Source: Clostridium sp. 'White wine YQ' (GTDB taxonomy: Bacteria; Bacillota; Clostridia; Clostridiales; Clostridiaceae). From it: DNA of 64,000 nucleotides. Position numbers and translations under genes: made by a program. The notes under the pieces were generated by a model that searched no databases, was not told the origin of the DNA, and saw nothing but the letters and a program-made list of their open reading frames with translations. Below are positions 45,375-54,824 of the stretch, one piece after another. Location of the stretch: the NCBI RefSeq assembly GCF_028728205.1, contig NZ_JAQYUU010000009.1, forward strand, positions 62,001-126,000. The letters are read 5' to 3'. Every line of letters starts with the position of its first letter. The stretch's first letter is position 1.

Positions 45375-46226
45375 TTGGCTAAAAACAAGAAATTAAATCT
45401 AATAACAAAGTTCATTTCTATGATGCTAGGATGTGCATTAGTTTCAATAGGGTTAGAGATATTCTTATTGCCCAATAACTTAATAGATGGCGGGGTAGTT
45501 GGAATATCAATCATGGCTAGCCATTTAACTAATCTTCCCCTTGGAGCATTCACGTTTATATTAAATATTCCATTTTTTATATTAGGGTATAAACACATTG
45601 GAAAGACTTTTACCTTATCAACCATATTTTCAGTTATTTGTTTATCAGTAGGTGTTAGTGTTCTTCATCCTGTTCCAGGTATAACTCATGATGTTTTATT
45701 AGGCACTGTTTTTGGTGGAATAATTATGGGGGCTGGTGTTGGACTTATAATAAGAAATGGTGGTTCTTTAGATGGAACAGAAATAGCAGCTATTATATTG
45801 GACAAGAGGATAAGCTTCTCCATAGGAGAAATTGTTATGTTTTTTAATCTGTTTATACTAGGTGCATCAGGTTTTTTATTTGGTTTTGATAAAGCAATGT
45901 ATTCACTTATAGCTTATTTTATAGCTTTTAAAATGATTGATATAGTAGTAGAAGGATTTGATGAATCAAAGGCTGTAACAATCATTTCGGATAAATATCA
46001 AGATATTGCAGAAGCTGTTATGGACAGGCTAGGTAGAGGAGTGACTTTACTTGATGGAAAAGGAGCATATAAAGGTATAGAAACAAGTGTTGTTTATGTT
46101 ATAGTATCTAGACTAGAGATAGCAAAGGTTAAGACAATAGTATTGGGGTTTGACGAAGATGCACTTATAACCATAGGAACTGTCGAAGTTGCAGGAAAAA
46201 GGTACAAAAAGAGAGCTATACATTAG
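45375..46226 (+). CDS. YitT family membrane protein (DUF2179)
   Basis: A 283-residue protein with five or six N-terminal helices (PNNLIDGGVVGISIMASHLTNLPLGAFTFILNIPFFILGYKHIG) and a C-terminal cytosolic DUF2179 domain (SDKYQDIAEAVMDRLGRGVTLLDGKGAY). The TTG start sits behind AGGAGGA. The transport role of the family is not settled. It is monocistronic with a strong terminator. Confidence 0.9.
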   Translation: MAKNKKLNLITKFISMMLGCALVSIGLEIFLLPNNLIDGGVVGISIMASHLTNLPLGAFTFILNIPFFILGYKHIGKTFTLSTIFSVICLSVGVSVLHPVPGITHDVLLGTVFGGIIMGAGVGLIIRNGGSLDGTEIAAIILDKRISFSIGEIVMFFNLFILGASGFLFGFDKAMYSLIAYFIAFKMIDIVVEGFDESKAVTIISDKYQDIAEAVMDRLGRGVTLLDGKGAYKGIETSVVYVIVSRLEIAKVKTIVLGFDEDALITIGTVEVAGKRYKKRAIH

Positions 46227-46231
46227 AATGC

Positions 46232-46263
46232 AAAAATGCCCAAAGTATACTTTGGGCATTTTT
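46232..46263. terminator. Terminator of yitT-like gene
   Basis: AAAAATGCCCAAAGTA (46232-46247) is directly followed by its reverse complement TACTTTGGGCATTTTT (46248-46263), a perfect 32-base palindrome ending in Ts. Confidence 0.85.
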
Positions 46264-46296
46264 ATGATAGAAGAATGAAAAGGTTTAAATATATTA

Positions 46297-46325
46297 TTGA
46301 CGGCAAAAATTTATGGTGTTATAAT
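46297..46325 (+). promoter_or_regulatory. Sigma-A promoter of the G3P oxidoreductase operon
   Basis: TTGACG (46297-46302), a 17-base spacer, TATAAT (46320-46325). This is nearly perfect consensus. Transcription would start about 46332, just before the GlpP-type leader. Confidence 0.75.
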
Positions 46326-46349
46326 CAAAACGTAAAATGTAATAAATAA

Positions 46350-46429
46350 GGCGGAGTATAGAGAGCCATGATTTTAAAAGATATGTGTAGTTAAATACCT
46401 TATCTTTTGAGGTCATGGCCTTTTGTTTT
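46350..46429 (+). promoter_or_regulatory. GlpP-type antitermination leader 1
   Basis: The box GGCGGAG-N4-GAGAGCCAT at 46350-46369 is identical in its fixed bases to the leader before glpF. It overlaps a terminator stem: GCCATGA (46365-46371) with TCATGGC (46413-46419), and AAAAGATA (46376-46383) with TATCTTTT (46401-46408), then CTTTTGTTTT. GlpP (52210) with glycerol-3-phosphate would be expected to bind the leader and allow readthrough, as known for Bacillus glp genes. Confidence 0.75.
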
Positions 46430-46445
46430 GAATGGAGGGGTAATT

Positions 46446-47879
46446 ATGTTTGATGTGATTATTATTGGGGCAGGAGTTGTTGGAAGTGGAATAGCTAGGG
46501 AATTATCTAAGTACAACTTAAAAACTTGTGTGGTAGAAAAGAATGCAGATGTTGCTACAGGAACATCTAAAGCTAACAGTGGAATAGTTCACGCAGGTTT
46601 TGATGCAAAACCAAATACTATTAAGGGAAAACTAAATGCAAAAGGAAATGCTATGTTTGATAAGTTATCAAAAGAATTAGATTTTCCATTTAAAAGAAAT
46701 GGTTCTCTAGTTTTGTGTTTTGATGAAAATGAAATACATAAATTAGAGGAACTTAAAGTGCAAGGAGAAAATAATGGAGTACCTAATCTGCAAATATTAA
46801 GAAAAGAACGTTTGCTAGAATTAGAACCCAACCTAAAAGAAGATGTAGTTGCGGCATTATATGCTCCAACGGGTGGAATTGTTTGCCCTTATGAAATGAC
46901 TATTGCTTATGCTGAAAATGCATATACAAATGGAGTTGAATTTAAGCTTAATACTAAAGTCGATAATATAAAAAAATTAGAAGATAAGTTCCTTATAGAG
47001 ACAAATGAAGGGAATATTGAAGGTAGATTGGTTATAAATGCTGCTGGATTATTTTCTGATGATATAAATAATATGATAAGTAGCAATAAAATAGAGATAA
47101 TAGCGAGAAAAGGTGAATATTGTTTATTTGACAAGGAAGCTGGTGCAATGGCAACCAGAACACTTTTCCAGTTGCCAACCAAGATGGGTAAGGGAGTACT
47201 TGTAACACCAACAGTAGATGGTAACTTGCTTATAGGACCAAATGCAGTAGATTTAGATGATAAAACTAATATGGATACAACACAAGAAGGATTAGATGAT
47301 ATTTTAGAAAGAGCAAAAGTTACATTTAAAGAAATTCCTATGAGGCAGGTTATAACCTCATTCTCAGGGCTTAGGTCTCATAGTACTGTAGATGATTTCC
47401 TAATAGGGGAAGCAGAGGATGTAGAAAACTTTATAAATGTAGCAGGAGTAGAGTCACCAGGTCTTTCAAGTACACCAGCTATTGCAGAAATGATTGAAGA
47501 AATAGTAGTGAACAAATTAGCACCAACAAAAAATGATAAATTTGATCCAATAAGACATGGAATTCCTAAGTTTAGGGAAATGGATAATAAAGAGAGAAAT
47601 GAACTTATAGCGAAGGATTCAACCTATGGAAGAATTGTTTGTAGATGCGAAACCGTTACAGAAGGTGAAATTTTAAATGCAATAAGAAGACCTCTTGGAG
47701 CAAGGGATTTAGATTCAGTTAAGAGAAGGACAAGGGCAGGAATGGGAAGATGTCAAGCTGGTTTCTGTTCAACAAAGATAGTTAAGATACTAGCAACAGA
47801 ATTAAATGTGCCTGAGTATGAAATTACTAAGTTTGGTGGAAATTCTAAGCTTTTAATAGGTGAAAATAAGGAAATTTAA
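46446..47879 (+). CDS. FAD-dependent glycerol-3-phosphate dehydrogenase-like protein with [2Fe-2S] tail
   Basis: A 477-residue oxidoreductase. It has an N-terminal FAD motif IIIGAGVVGSGIARELSKY, a DAO-type catalytic domain (to about 365), and a C-terminal BFD-like domain with CRCETVTEGEI and GRCQAGFC, giving four Cys for a [2Fe-2S] cluster. This matches GlpA-type anaerobic G3P dehydrogenase. GGAGGGG selects ATG 46446; the 13 codons upstream are terminator sequence. It works with the two genes that follow, in the glycerol regulon. Confidence 0.88.
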   Translation: MFDVIIIGAGVVGSGIARELSKYNLKTCVVEKNADVATGTSKANSGIVHAGFDAKPNTIKGKLNAKGNAMFDKLSKELDFPFKRNGSLVLCFDENEIHKLEELKVQGENNGVPNLQILRKERLLELEPNLKEDVVAALYAPTGGIVCPYEMTIAYAENAYTNGVEFKLNTKVDNIKKLEDKFLIETNEGNIEGRLVINAAGLFSDDINNMISSNKIEIIARKGEYCLFDKEAGAMATRTLFQLPTKMGKGVLVTPTVDGNLLIGPNAVDLDDKTNMDTTQEGLDDILERAKVTFKEIPMRQVITSFSGLRSHSTVDDFLIGEAEDVENFINVAGVESPGLSSTPAIAEMIEEIVVNKLAPTKNDKFDPIRHGIPKFREMDNKERNELIAKDSTYGRIVCRCETVTEGEILNAIRRPLGARDLDSVKRRTRAGMGRCQAGFCSTKIVKILATELNVPEYEITKFGGNSKLLIGENKEI

Positions 47880-47923
47880 TATCTTTACTGAAAACAATAT
47901 ATCTAGGTTTGGAGGATTAAAAG

Positions 47924-49183
47924 ATGATAGAGCATGATATGGTGATAATTGGTGGAGGACCTGCAGGTCTTGCAGCTGCAATAGGTGCAAGAGAAGAGGG
48001 CATCGAGGATATTTTAATAATAGAGAGAGATAACTGCATTGGGGGTATATTAAATCAATGTATTCACAATGGCTTTGGACTGCATACATTTAAGGAAGAA
48101 CTTACAGGTCCAGAGTATGCAGGTAGATTCGTTGAAAAGGTTAATCAAATGAATATACCATATAAGTTAAACACAATGGTTATAGATATAAGCGAAGATA
48201 AGAAAATTACAGCAGTTAATGAGAATGATGGCGTTTTAGAGATTAAAGCTAAGGCAATTATTTTAGCCATGGGCTGTCGTGAGAGGCCAAGAGGAGCTAT
48301 TAATATACCTGGCAGCAGATGTGCTGGAATATATTCAGCAGGAACTGCACAAAAGTTTGTAAATATAGATGGATATATGCCAGGTAAGGAAGTAGTTATT
48401 CTTGGATCAGGAGATATAGGTCTTATAATGGCAAGAAGAATGACATTAGAGGGAGCAGCTGTAAAGGCAGTTATAGAACTTATGCCATATTCAGGTGGAT
48501 TAAAAAGAAATATAGTACAATGCTTAGATGATTTTGGAATCCCATTAAAGCTTTCTCATACTATAACTGATATAAAAGGGAAGGATAGACTTGAAGGGGT
48601 TACAATAGCAAAAGTTGATGAAAATAGAAGGCCTATAAAAGGAACAGAGGAATATATTTCTTGTGATACATTGCTTTTATCAGTAGGGCTTGTTCCTGAA
48701 AATGAGTTATCTACAAAGGCGAATGTAGAATTATCTAAAGTTACAGGAGGACCAATAGTAAATGAAAGTCTTCAAACTAATGTAGAGGGAATATTTGCAT
48801 GTGGTAATGTATTACATGTTCATGACTTAGTTGATTTTGTTACAGAAGAGAGTGTAAATGCAGGGAAAAATGCTGCAAAGTATATTAACGGACAAACCTT
48901 TAATGAGAAGGGAATAGAATTAGTTGCAACAAGTGGTGTAAGATATACGGTTCCAAAGTTTATTAATCCTAAAAATATAGAAAAAGTTTTAGATGTAAGG
49001 TTTAGAGTGGGAGATGTTTATAAAGAAAGTTATATTTCTGTTTATTTTGATGACGTAAGAGAGATGCATATAAAGAAAAGAATACTTTCTCCAGGAGAAA
49101 TGGAAACAGTTAAGCTTACAAAAGCTTTATTTGAAAAACATCCTAGCTGTAAGAAGATAACTGTTAAGGTGGAAGGGGAGTAA
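47924..49183 (+). CDS. FAD/NAD(P)-dependent oxidoreductase of the G3P complex
   Basis: A 419-residue pyridine nucleotide-disulfide reductase-like flavoprotein. It has FAD site IIGGGPAGLAAAIGAREEG, a redox-like Cys region DNCIGGILNQCIHNGFG, a second nucleotide site VILGSGDIGLIMARR, and the terminal GIFACGNVLHVHDLVDFV motif. It lies between the GlpA-like enzyme and DUF1667. It probably passes electrons from G3P oxidation to a carrier such as NAD or a reduced iron-sulfur protein; direction not proven. Confidence 0.88.
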   Translation: MIEHDMVIIGGGPAGLAAAIGAREEGIEDILIIERDNCIGGILNQCIHNGFGLHTFKEELTGPEYAGRFVEKVNQMNIPYKLNTMVIDISEDKKITAVNENDGVLEIKAKAIILAMGCRERPRGAINIPGSRCAGIYSAGTAQKFVNIDGYMPGKEVVILGSGDIGLIMARRMTLEGAAVKAVIELMPYSGGLKRNIVQCLDDFGIPLKLSHTITDIKGKDRLEGVTIAKVDENRRPIKGTEEYISCDTLLLSVGLVPENELSTKANVELSKVTGGPIVNESLQTNVEGIFACGNVLHVHDLVDFVTEESVNAGKNAAKYINGQTFNEKGIELVATSGVRYTVPKFINPKNIEKVLDVRFRVGDVYKESYISVYFDDVREMHIKKRILSPGEMETVKLTKALFEKHPSCKKITVKVEGE

Positions 49184-49188
49184 TAGTA

Positions 49189-49560
49189 ATGAATGAAAAG
49201 AGAGAATTGACTTGCATAGGATGTCCTATGGGCTGTATGTTAGAAGTAAGTATAGAAGATAATAAAGTGGTTGATGTTAAAGGTAACACATGCATGAGGG
49301 GTAAGGTTTATGCAGAAAAAGAGTGTACAAATCCTACAAGAATTGTAACATCCTCAGTGAAGGTTAGAAATGGAGAAGTAGGAGCAGTTTCTGTAAAAAC
49401 TGATGCTGATATTCCTAAGGATAAAATTATGGAATGCATAGAAGAACTTAAAGGAGTGGTGGTAGACGCACCTATAAATATAGGAGATATAATTGTTAAA
49501 AATATAGCAGGAACTAAAGTAAATATAATAGCTACAAAGGGTATTGCAAAAGGTAACTAG
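49189..49560 (+). CDS. DUF1667 iron-sulfur-type subunit
   Basis: A 123-residue protein. The N-terminal CIGCPMGCMLEV pattern plus Cys at GNTCMRG and AEKECTNP resemble small Fe-S ligating domains of molybdopterin-type proteins. DUF1667 proteins nearly always follow this pair of flavoproteins. It starts six bases after the preceding stop, so it is the third subunit of the G3P oxidoreductase operon. Confidence 0.88.
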   Translation: MNEKRELTCIGCPMGCMLEVSIEDNKVVDVKGNTCMRGKVYAEKECTNPTRIVTSSVKVRNGEVGAVSVKTDADIPKDKIMECIEELKGVVVDAPINIGDIIVKNIAGTKVNIIATKGIAKGN

Positions 49561-49628
49561 TCGATATACAATTATATCATGAGTAATAATTAGATATAGT
49601 TAAGCATAAAAATTTAGAGAGAATATTT

Positions 49629-49696
49629 GGCGGAGAGATGAGAGCCATCATTTGTAAAAGGGACAAAATCCCTTTTATAAATGATGGATTTTTTTT
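49629..49696 (+). promoter_or_regulatory. GlpP-type antitermination leader 2 (glpFK)
   Basis: GGCGGAG-N4-GAGAGCCAT at 49629-49648 matches leader 1. It runs into a terminator: CCATCATTT (49645-49653) with AAATGATGG (49679-49687), TAAAAGGGA (49655-49663) with TCCCTTTTA (49669-49677), and a T-run at 49689-49696. About 130 bases separate it from glpF. Confidence 0.8.
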
Positions 49697-49708
49697 CCTC
49701 GAGCACGT

Positions 49709-49722
49709 AGAAAACGATTTCT
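49709..49722. promoter_or_regulatory. Candidate CcpA cre site
   Basis: AGAAAACGATTTCT is a near-palindrome close to the catabolite-responsive element consensus TGAAANCGNTTTCA. It is placed just after the glpF leader terminator, where CcpA could block elongation. Confidence 0.4.
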
Positions 49723-49824
49723 GAAAAGGACAAGACTCTAGTTAACATTTTTGATCTTAAATATATGTAACATAACATATATTTAAAATATATTAAGTAT
49801 TAATTTATATAGGGAGGATTTATT

Positions 49825-50529
49825 ATGTCCGTTTATTTATCAGAATTTTTAGGCACAATGATCTTGATTTTATTAGGAGATGGAGTTGTAGCAGGCGTAG
49901 CTCTTAATAAAAGTAAGGCACAAAATGGAGGATGGATGGTAGTAACAGCAGCATGGGCAACAGCAGTAGCAATACCAGCATGGATATTTGGAGCAACAAG
50001 TGGAGCACATTTTAATCCAGCACTTACAATAGCACTAGCAGTTATAGGTAAGTTTTCTTGGTCTTTAGTTCCAGGATATATAGCTTGTCAATTTTTAGGT
50101 GCTATGGCAGGAGCTACTTTAGTATGGCTAGCATATTTACCACATTGGAAAGAGACAGAAGACAAAGCTACAAAACTTGGAGTATTTTGTACAGCACCAG
50201 CTATTAGAAATACTGTAGGTAATGTAATAACAGAAATCATAGGAACATTTATATTAGTATTTGGTATACTAGGACTTGGACAAGTTAAAATGACAGACGG
50301 ACTCGGAACACTTGCTGTAGGATTATTAATCTTAGTAATAGGACTTTCTTTAGGAGCACCAACAGGATACGCTATAAATCCAGCAAGAGACTTAGGACCA
50401 CGTATAGCACATGCAATACTTCCAATAGCAGGAAAGGGAGATTCTGATTGGGGATATGCATGGATACCAGTAGTAGCACCTATAATAGGTGGAGTACTTG
50501 GTGCACTTGTATTTAATATGGTTTTTTAA
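49825..50529 (+). CDS. glpF: Glycerol uptake facilitator
   Basis: A 234-residue MIP channel. Both pore motifs are present: GAHFNPALTIAL in the first half and GYAINPARDLGPR in the second; the Asp after the second NPA-R is typical of glycerol channels. It has six membrane helices. AGGGAGG precedes the ATG. It is transcribed with glpK behind leader 2. Confidence 0.95.
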   Translation: MSVYLSEFLGTMILILLGDGVVAGVALNKSKAQNGGWMVVTAAWATAVAIPAWIFGATSGAHFNPALTIALAVIGKFSWSLVPGYIACQFLGAMAGATLVWLAYLPHWKETEDKATKLGVFCTAPAIRNTVGNVITEIIGTFILVFGILGLGQVKMTDGLGTLAVGLLILVIGLSLGAPTGYAINPARDLGPRIAHAILPIAGKGDSDWGYAWIPVVAPIIGGVLGALVFNMVF

Positions 50530-50558
50530 ATAACAATATATTTTTAAATTACATGTAA

Positions 50559-52091
<1,533 letters not shown>

Positions 52092-52102
52092 TGAGTTAAA
52101 TA

Positions 52103-52144
52103 TAGTAATGAACTTCTATGGAAATCTATAGGGGTTCATTACTA
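52103..52144 (+). terminator. Hairpin after glpK
   Basis: TAGTAATGAAC (52103-52113) pairs with GTTCATTACTA (52134-52144), with CTAT/ATAG inside. The T-run is poor, so some readthrough into glpP is possible. Confidence 0.55.
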
Positions 52145-52209
52145 TGTAATATTTTAGTCGTATTTATGATAAAATGGTATTACAATTACTTAAGACGGGT
52201 GGAGAGTGC

Positions 52210-52776
52210 ATGAAAAATGAATTTTATAATAGACTACAGGAGAACCCCATAATAGCGGCCATAAAAACAAGTGAGCAGTTAGAGAGAGCAATTAAATCTC
52301 CTTGTGAAGTTATATTTGTTTTGAAGTCAGATATATTTAACGTTAAGTCAATTGTGGATAGGGTTAGAAACTCAGGAAAAGTGGTATATGTACATGTAGA
52401 TTTAATAGATGGGTTGTCAAAAGATACATTAGCTTTAAAGTACATTAACGAAAATATTAAACCAGATGGGATAATTACTACAAAAACAAATTTGGTAAAA
52501 GCGGCAAAAAGTCTTAATATGTTTGTAATACAAAGATTTTTTATAATAGATCATCTATCCTTAGAGACTGGAGTACATTCTGTTGAAGCGATAAGACCTA
52601 ATGCAATAGAAATATTACCAGGAATAATGCCAAAGGTTACTAAAGTATTTAGTAAAACAACTAATGTTCCAATTATAACTGGCGGTCTTATAATGGATAA
52701 AGAAGATGTTATACAAAGCCTTAAGGCAGGAGCAGTTGCTATTTCTACTAGTAAGGAAGATATTTGGTATATATAA
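52210..52776 (+). CDS. glpP: Glycerol-3-phosphate-responsive antiterminator
   Basis: A 188-residue GlpP with the family start NPIIAAIKTSEQLERAIKSPCEVIFVLKSDI, the strand VVYVHVDLIDGLSKD, and the TIM-barrel-like end IEILPGIMPKVTKVFSKTTNVPIITGGLI. GGTGGAGA selects ATG 52210. It is expected to bind G3P and the leaders at 46350 and 49629. No matching box is found before glpP itself. Confidence 0.95.
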   Translation: MKNEFYNRLQENPIIAAIKTSEQLERAIKSPCEVIFVLKSDIFNVKSIVDRVRNSGKVVYVHVDLIDGLSKDTLALKYINENIKPDGIITTKTNLVKAAKSLNMFVIQRFFIIDHLSLETGVHSVEAIRPNAIEILPGIMPKVTKVFSKTTNVPIITGGLIMDKEDVIQSLKAGAVAISTSKEDIWYI

Positions 52777-52825
52777 GTTAAACAAAGTGAAAATTATAAT
52801 AAGTTAAAATAGATAAAGCGCGTAT

Positions 52826-52873
52826 AAAATATCATCTTAAAAAGATATAATCTTTTTAAGATGATATTTTTTT
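52826..52873 (+). terminator. Terminator of glpP
   Basis: A 21-base perfect stem (52826-52846 with 52850-52870, triloop ATA) followed by Ts. Its T-run abuts the 5' end of the structured element at 52871. Confidence 0.9.
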
Positions 52874-53064
52874 ACTCTTTAGAAACTTATAATATTTTAA
52901 GTACACTGATAACTTAAAAGTTTGAATTACAATTTAAGAATTGGCTAGGTTCACCTAAAGAGTAAAAATAGAATTAGTCGCCTGCCAATTTTTCCTCACC
53001 TGTGTTCGGAAAGGCAGATGCGAGAAAAAAATCGACAGCTCATAATCGCTTTGACGATTTTTTT
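52871..53064 (+). ncRNA. Structured RNA-like element, copy A
   Basis: About 194 nt. Outer stem: TTTACTCTTTAG (52871-52882) with CTAAAGAGTAAA (52955-52966). Second hairpin 52978-53023: TCGC/GCGA, CTGCC/GGCAG and TTTCC/GGAAA. Terminator: AAAAAAATCG (53025-53034) with CGATTTTTTT (53055-53064), holding AGC/GCT. Copy B (61516) has the same plan with compensatory base changes. A possible promoter TTGAAT-N18-TAGGTT (52922-52951) would give a shorter RNA of about 105 nt. No known RNA family was recognised. Confidence 0.65.
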
Positions 53065-53145
53065 ATATATGTGCAACCTTTTTATTAGCTATAACCGTCA
53101 AATATATGAAAGAAACAATCCACGTGGAATATTTTGAGGTGAAGT

Positions 53146-53682
53146 ATGAATAGTGAAAGTGAAATAGAAAAGGCCATAAATGGGGATAGAGAAGCTTTTA
53201 TAAATTGTATTAAAAAACTTGATAGTAATTTATACAAGATAGCAAAAGCTATGTTAAAGGATGATGAGGAAGTAGGAGATGCTATACAAGAAACTATTCT
53301 TCAAGCATTTAAGTCTTTAAACAAGCTAAAAGAACCCAAGTATTTTAAAACTTGGATTATAAGAATTTTAATAAACAAATGTAAAGATATAATTAGAGCT
53401 AAAAGTAAGACTGTATTAGTAGATAGTACATTAAAGATAATGGATAAGGGTATTTATGAAGAGGGGTATGACAATGTGGATGCTCAAGATATGCTAAGTA
53501 GATTACCAGAAAACTATAGAATTGCACTGGTGTTATTTTACTTAGAAGACATGTCAGTAAAAGACATTGCAAATACACTCAAAGCCTCAGAGGGGACGGT
53601 TAAATCTTGGCTTAGTAGAGGAAGAAGTCAGCTTAAAAGCTTACTAGAAGATTCAAAAGGAGGACTATGCTATGAAGGATAG
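53146..53682 (+). CDS. ECF-type sigma-70 family factor
   Basis: A 178-residue sigma factor. Region 2 (about 12-80) contains LYKIAKAMLKDDEEVGDAIQETILQAF and region 4 (about 120-172) contains LPENYRIALVLFYLEDMSVKDIANTLKASEGTVKSWLSRGRSQLK. It overlaps the anti-sigma gene by 11 bases, the usual layout for a cognate pair. Its target promoters are not visible here. Confidence 0.92.
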   Translation: MNSESEIEKAINGDREAFINCIKKLDSNLYKIAKAMLKDDEEVGDAIQETILQAFKSLNKLKEPKYFKTWIIRILINKCKDIIRAKSKTVLVDSTLKIMDKGIYEEGYDNVDAQDMLSRLPENYRIALVLFYLEDMSVKDIANTLKASEGTVKSWLSRGRSQLKSLLEDSKGGLCYEG

Positions 53683-54748
53683 TAATATTGAGATGAAAAA
53701 TGATTTAAGTAGACTTTATGAAGATAGTGTGCCTAAAAGTGTTTTGGATAAAATGGAGTTAGCATTTAATGAAATAAGAGAAATGAAAGATACAGAAATA
53801 AAGCAAGAAAGAACAATAAAAAAATCTTGGAGAAGACCATTGGTTGCAGCAGCTACAATTACTATATTAGTAGGACTAAGTTTCTGCAGACCTGTAGTTG
53901 CAGCTGTAAAAGCCATTTTCAATATCAATGATAGAGGAATTGAAAGAGCTGTAGATAATAACTATGTTCAAAACAATTCAAGCGTTGTAGAAGATAAAAA
54001 TATAAAAGTTTCTATAGATAATCTTGTTATTGATAACAGTAAATTAGCATATGGAGTTTCAGCTGAATTTAAGGACAAAAGTATGCTAAAAGATGGAGAT
54101 AAGATATGTTTTCAAGGGATAATAAAAAATGCAGAAGGAAAAGTAATAGATAATTCATTAAGTGATAATCAAGAAGTACCTAATGACTATACCACTATTA
54201 TAGGAAGCAGCCAAGAAGATGGAAGTTTTAATAAAGAGGGGGATAAATATAGTGCAAAAACTTTACTAGTATCACCAGAAGGCATGATTACTAAAACATC
54301 AGCATTAAAGTTTGAAATAAAAAATATAGTGGTATTTAAAGATAATAAAGTTGTAAATAATATAGCAGGTGATTGGAAGCTAAATGTTAAAATTGATGAT
54401 AAGTTCTGGGATGTAAAAACTGTTAAGTATAATGTAAGTAAAAAGGTAAATGATGTTGAAATACTTAAGGCAGAAGCTGGCACAACATCATTGAATATTA
54501 AATTTAAGGTGCATGGAAGAATAGATGAAAATATAGCCTTTTCTTATATTAAAGATGATAAAGGACATGTCTATCATATAGACAGAGACTTGAGTGAAGG
54601 TTATGAAGATGGGTACACTATAGCGAGTACAAACTATAGTATAACAAAGTTTGATAATGTAAATAATCTTAAACTATATATTAATTGTGATGATACAGAT
54701 AAAAAGACTAAAAAAGAGATTGTTGTAGATTTAGAAAGAGAAAAGTAA
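53672..54748 (+). CDS. Anti-sigma factor with DUF4179-like extracellular domain
   Basis: A 358-residue protein. The cytosolic N-terminus (1-50) would hold the sigma factor. A membrane helix lies at about 52-72 (RPLVAAATITILVGLSFC), and a DUF4179-like extracellular beta domain follows. It is translationally coupled to the sigma gene, with AGGAGG inside the sigma coding end. The signal sensed is unknown. Confidence 0.85.
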   Translation: MKDSNIEMKNDLSRLYEDSVPKSVLDKMELAFNEIREMKDTEIKQERTIKKSWRRPLVAAATITILVGLSFCRPVVAAVKAIFNINDRGIERAVDNNYVQNNSSVVEDKNIKVSIDNLVIDNSKLAYGVSAEFKDKSMLKDGDKICFQGIIKNAEGKVIDNSLSDNQEVPNDYTTIIGSSQEDGSFNKEGDKYSAKTLLVSPEGMITKTSALKFEIKNIVVFKDNKVVNNIAGDWKLNVKIDDKFWDVKTVKYNVSKKVNDVEILKAEAGTTSLNIKFKVHGRIDENIAFSYIKDDKGHVYHIDRDLSEGYEDGYTIASTNYSITKFDNVNNLKLYINCDDTDKKTKKEIVVDLEREK

Positions 54749-54756
54749 TATATTAT

Positions 54757-54799
54757 TTTAGGGATAAGGGCACGATAGGCCCCTATCCCTAAACTTTTT
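54757..54799. terminator. Bidirectional terminator
   Basis: TTTAGGGATA (54757-54766) with GGGC, pairs with GCCC and TATCCCTAAA (54784-54793), then CTTTTT. It separates convergent operons. Confidence 0.8.
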
Positions 54800-54824
54800 C
54801 TAAATGACCATAAATAGCATAGAG

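Noticed and set aside
46407-46445. N-terminal extension of the G3P dehydrogenase frame
   Set aside because: It is the descending arm and T-run of the GlpP leader; GGAGGGG marks the later ATG.
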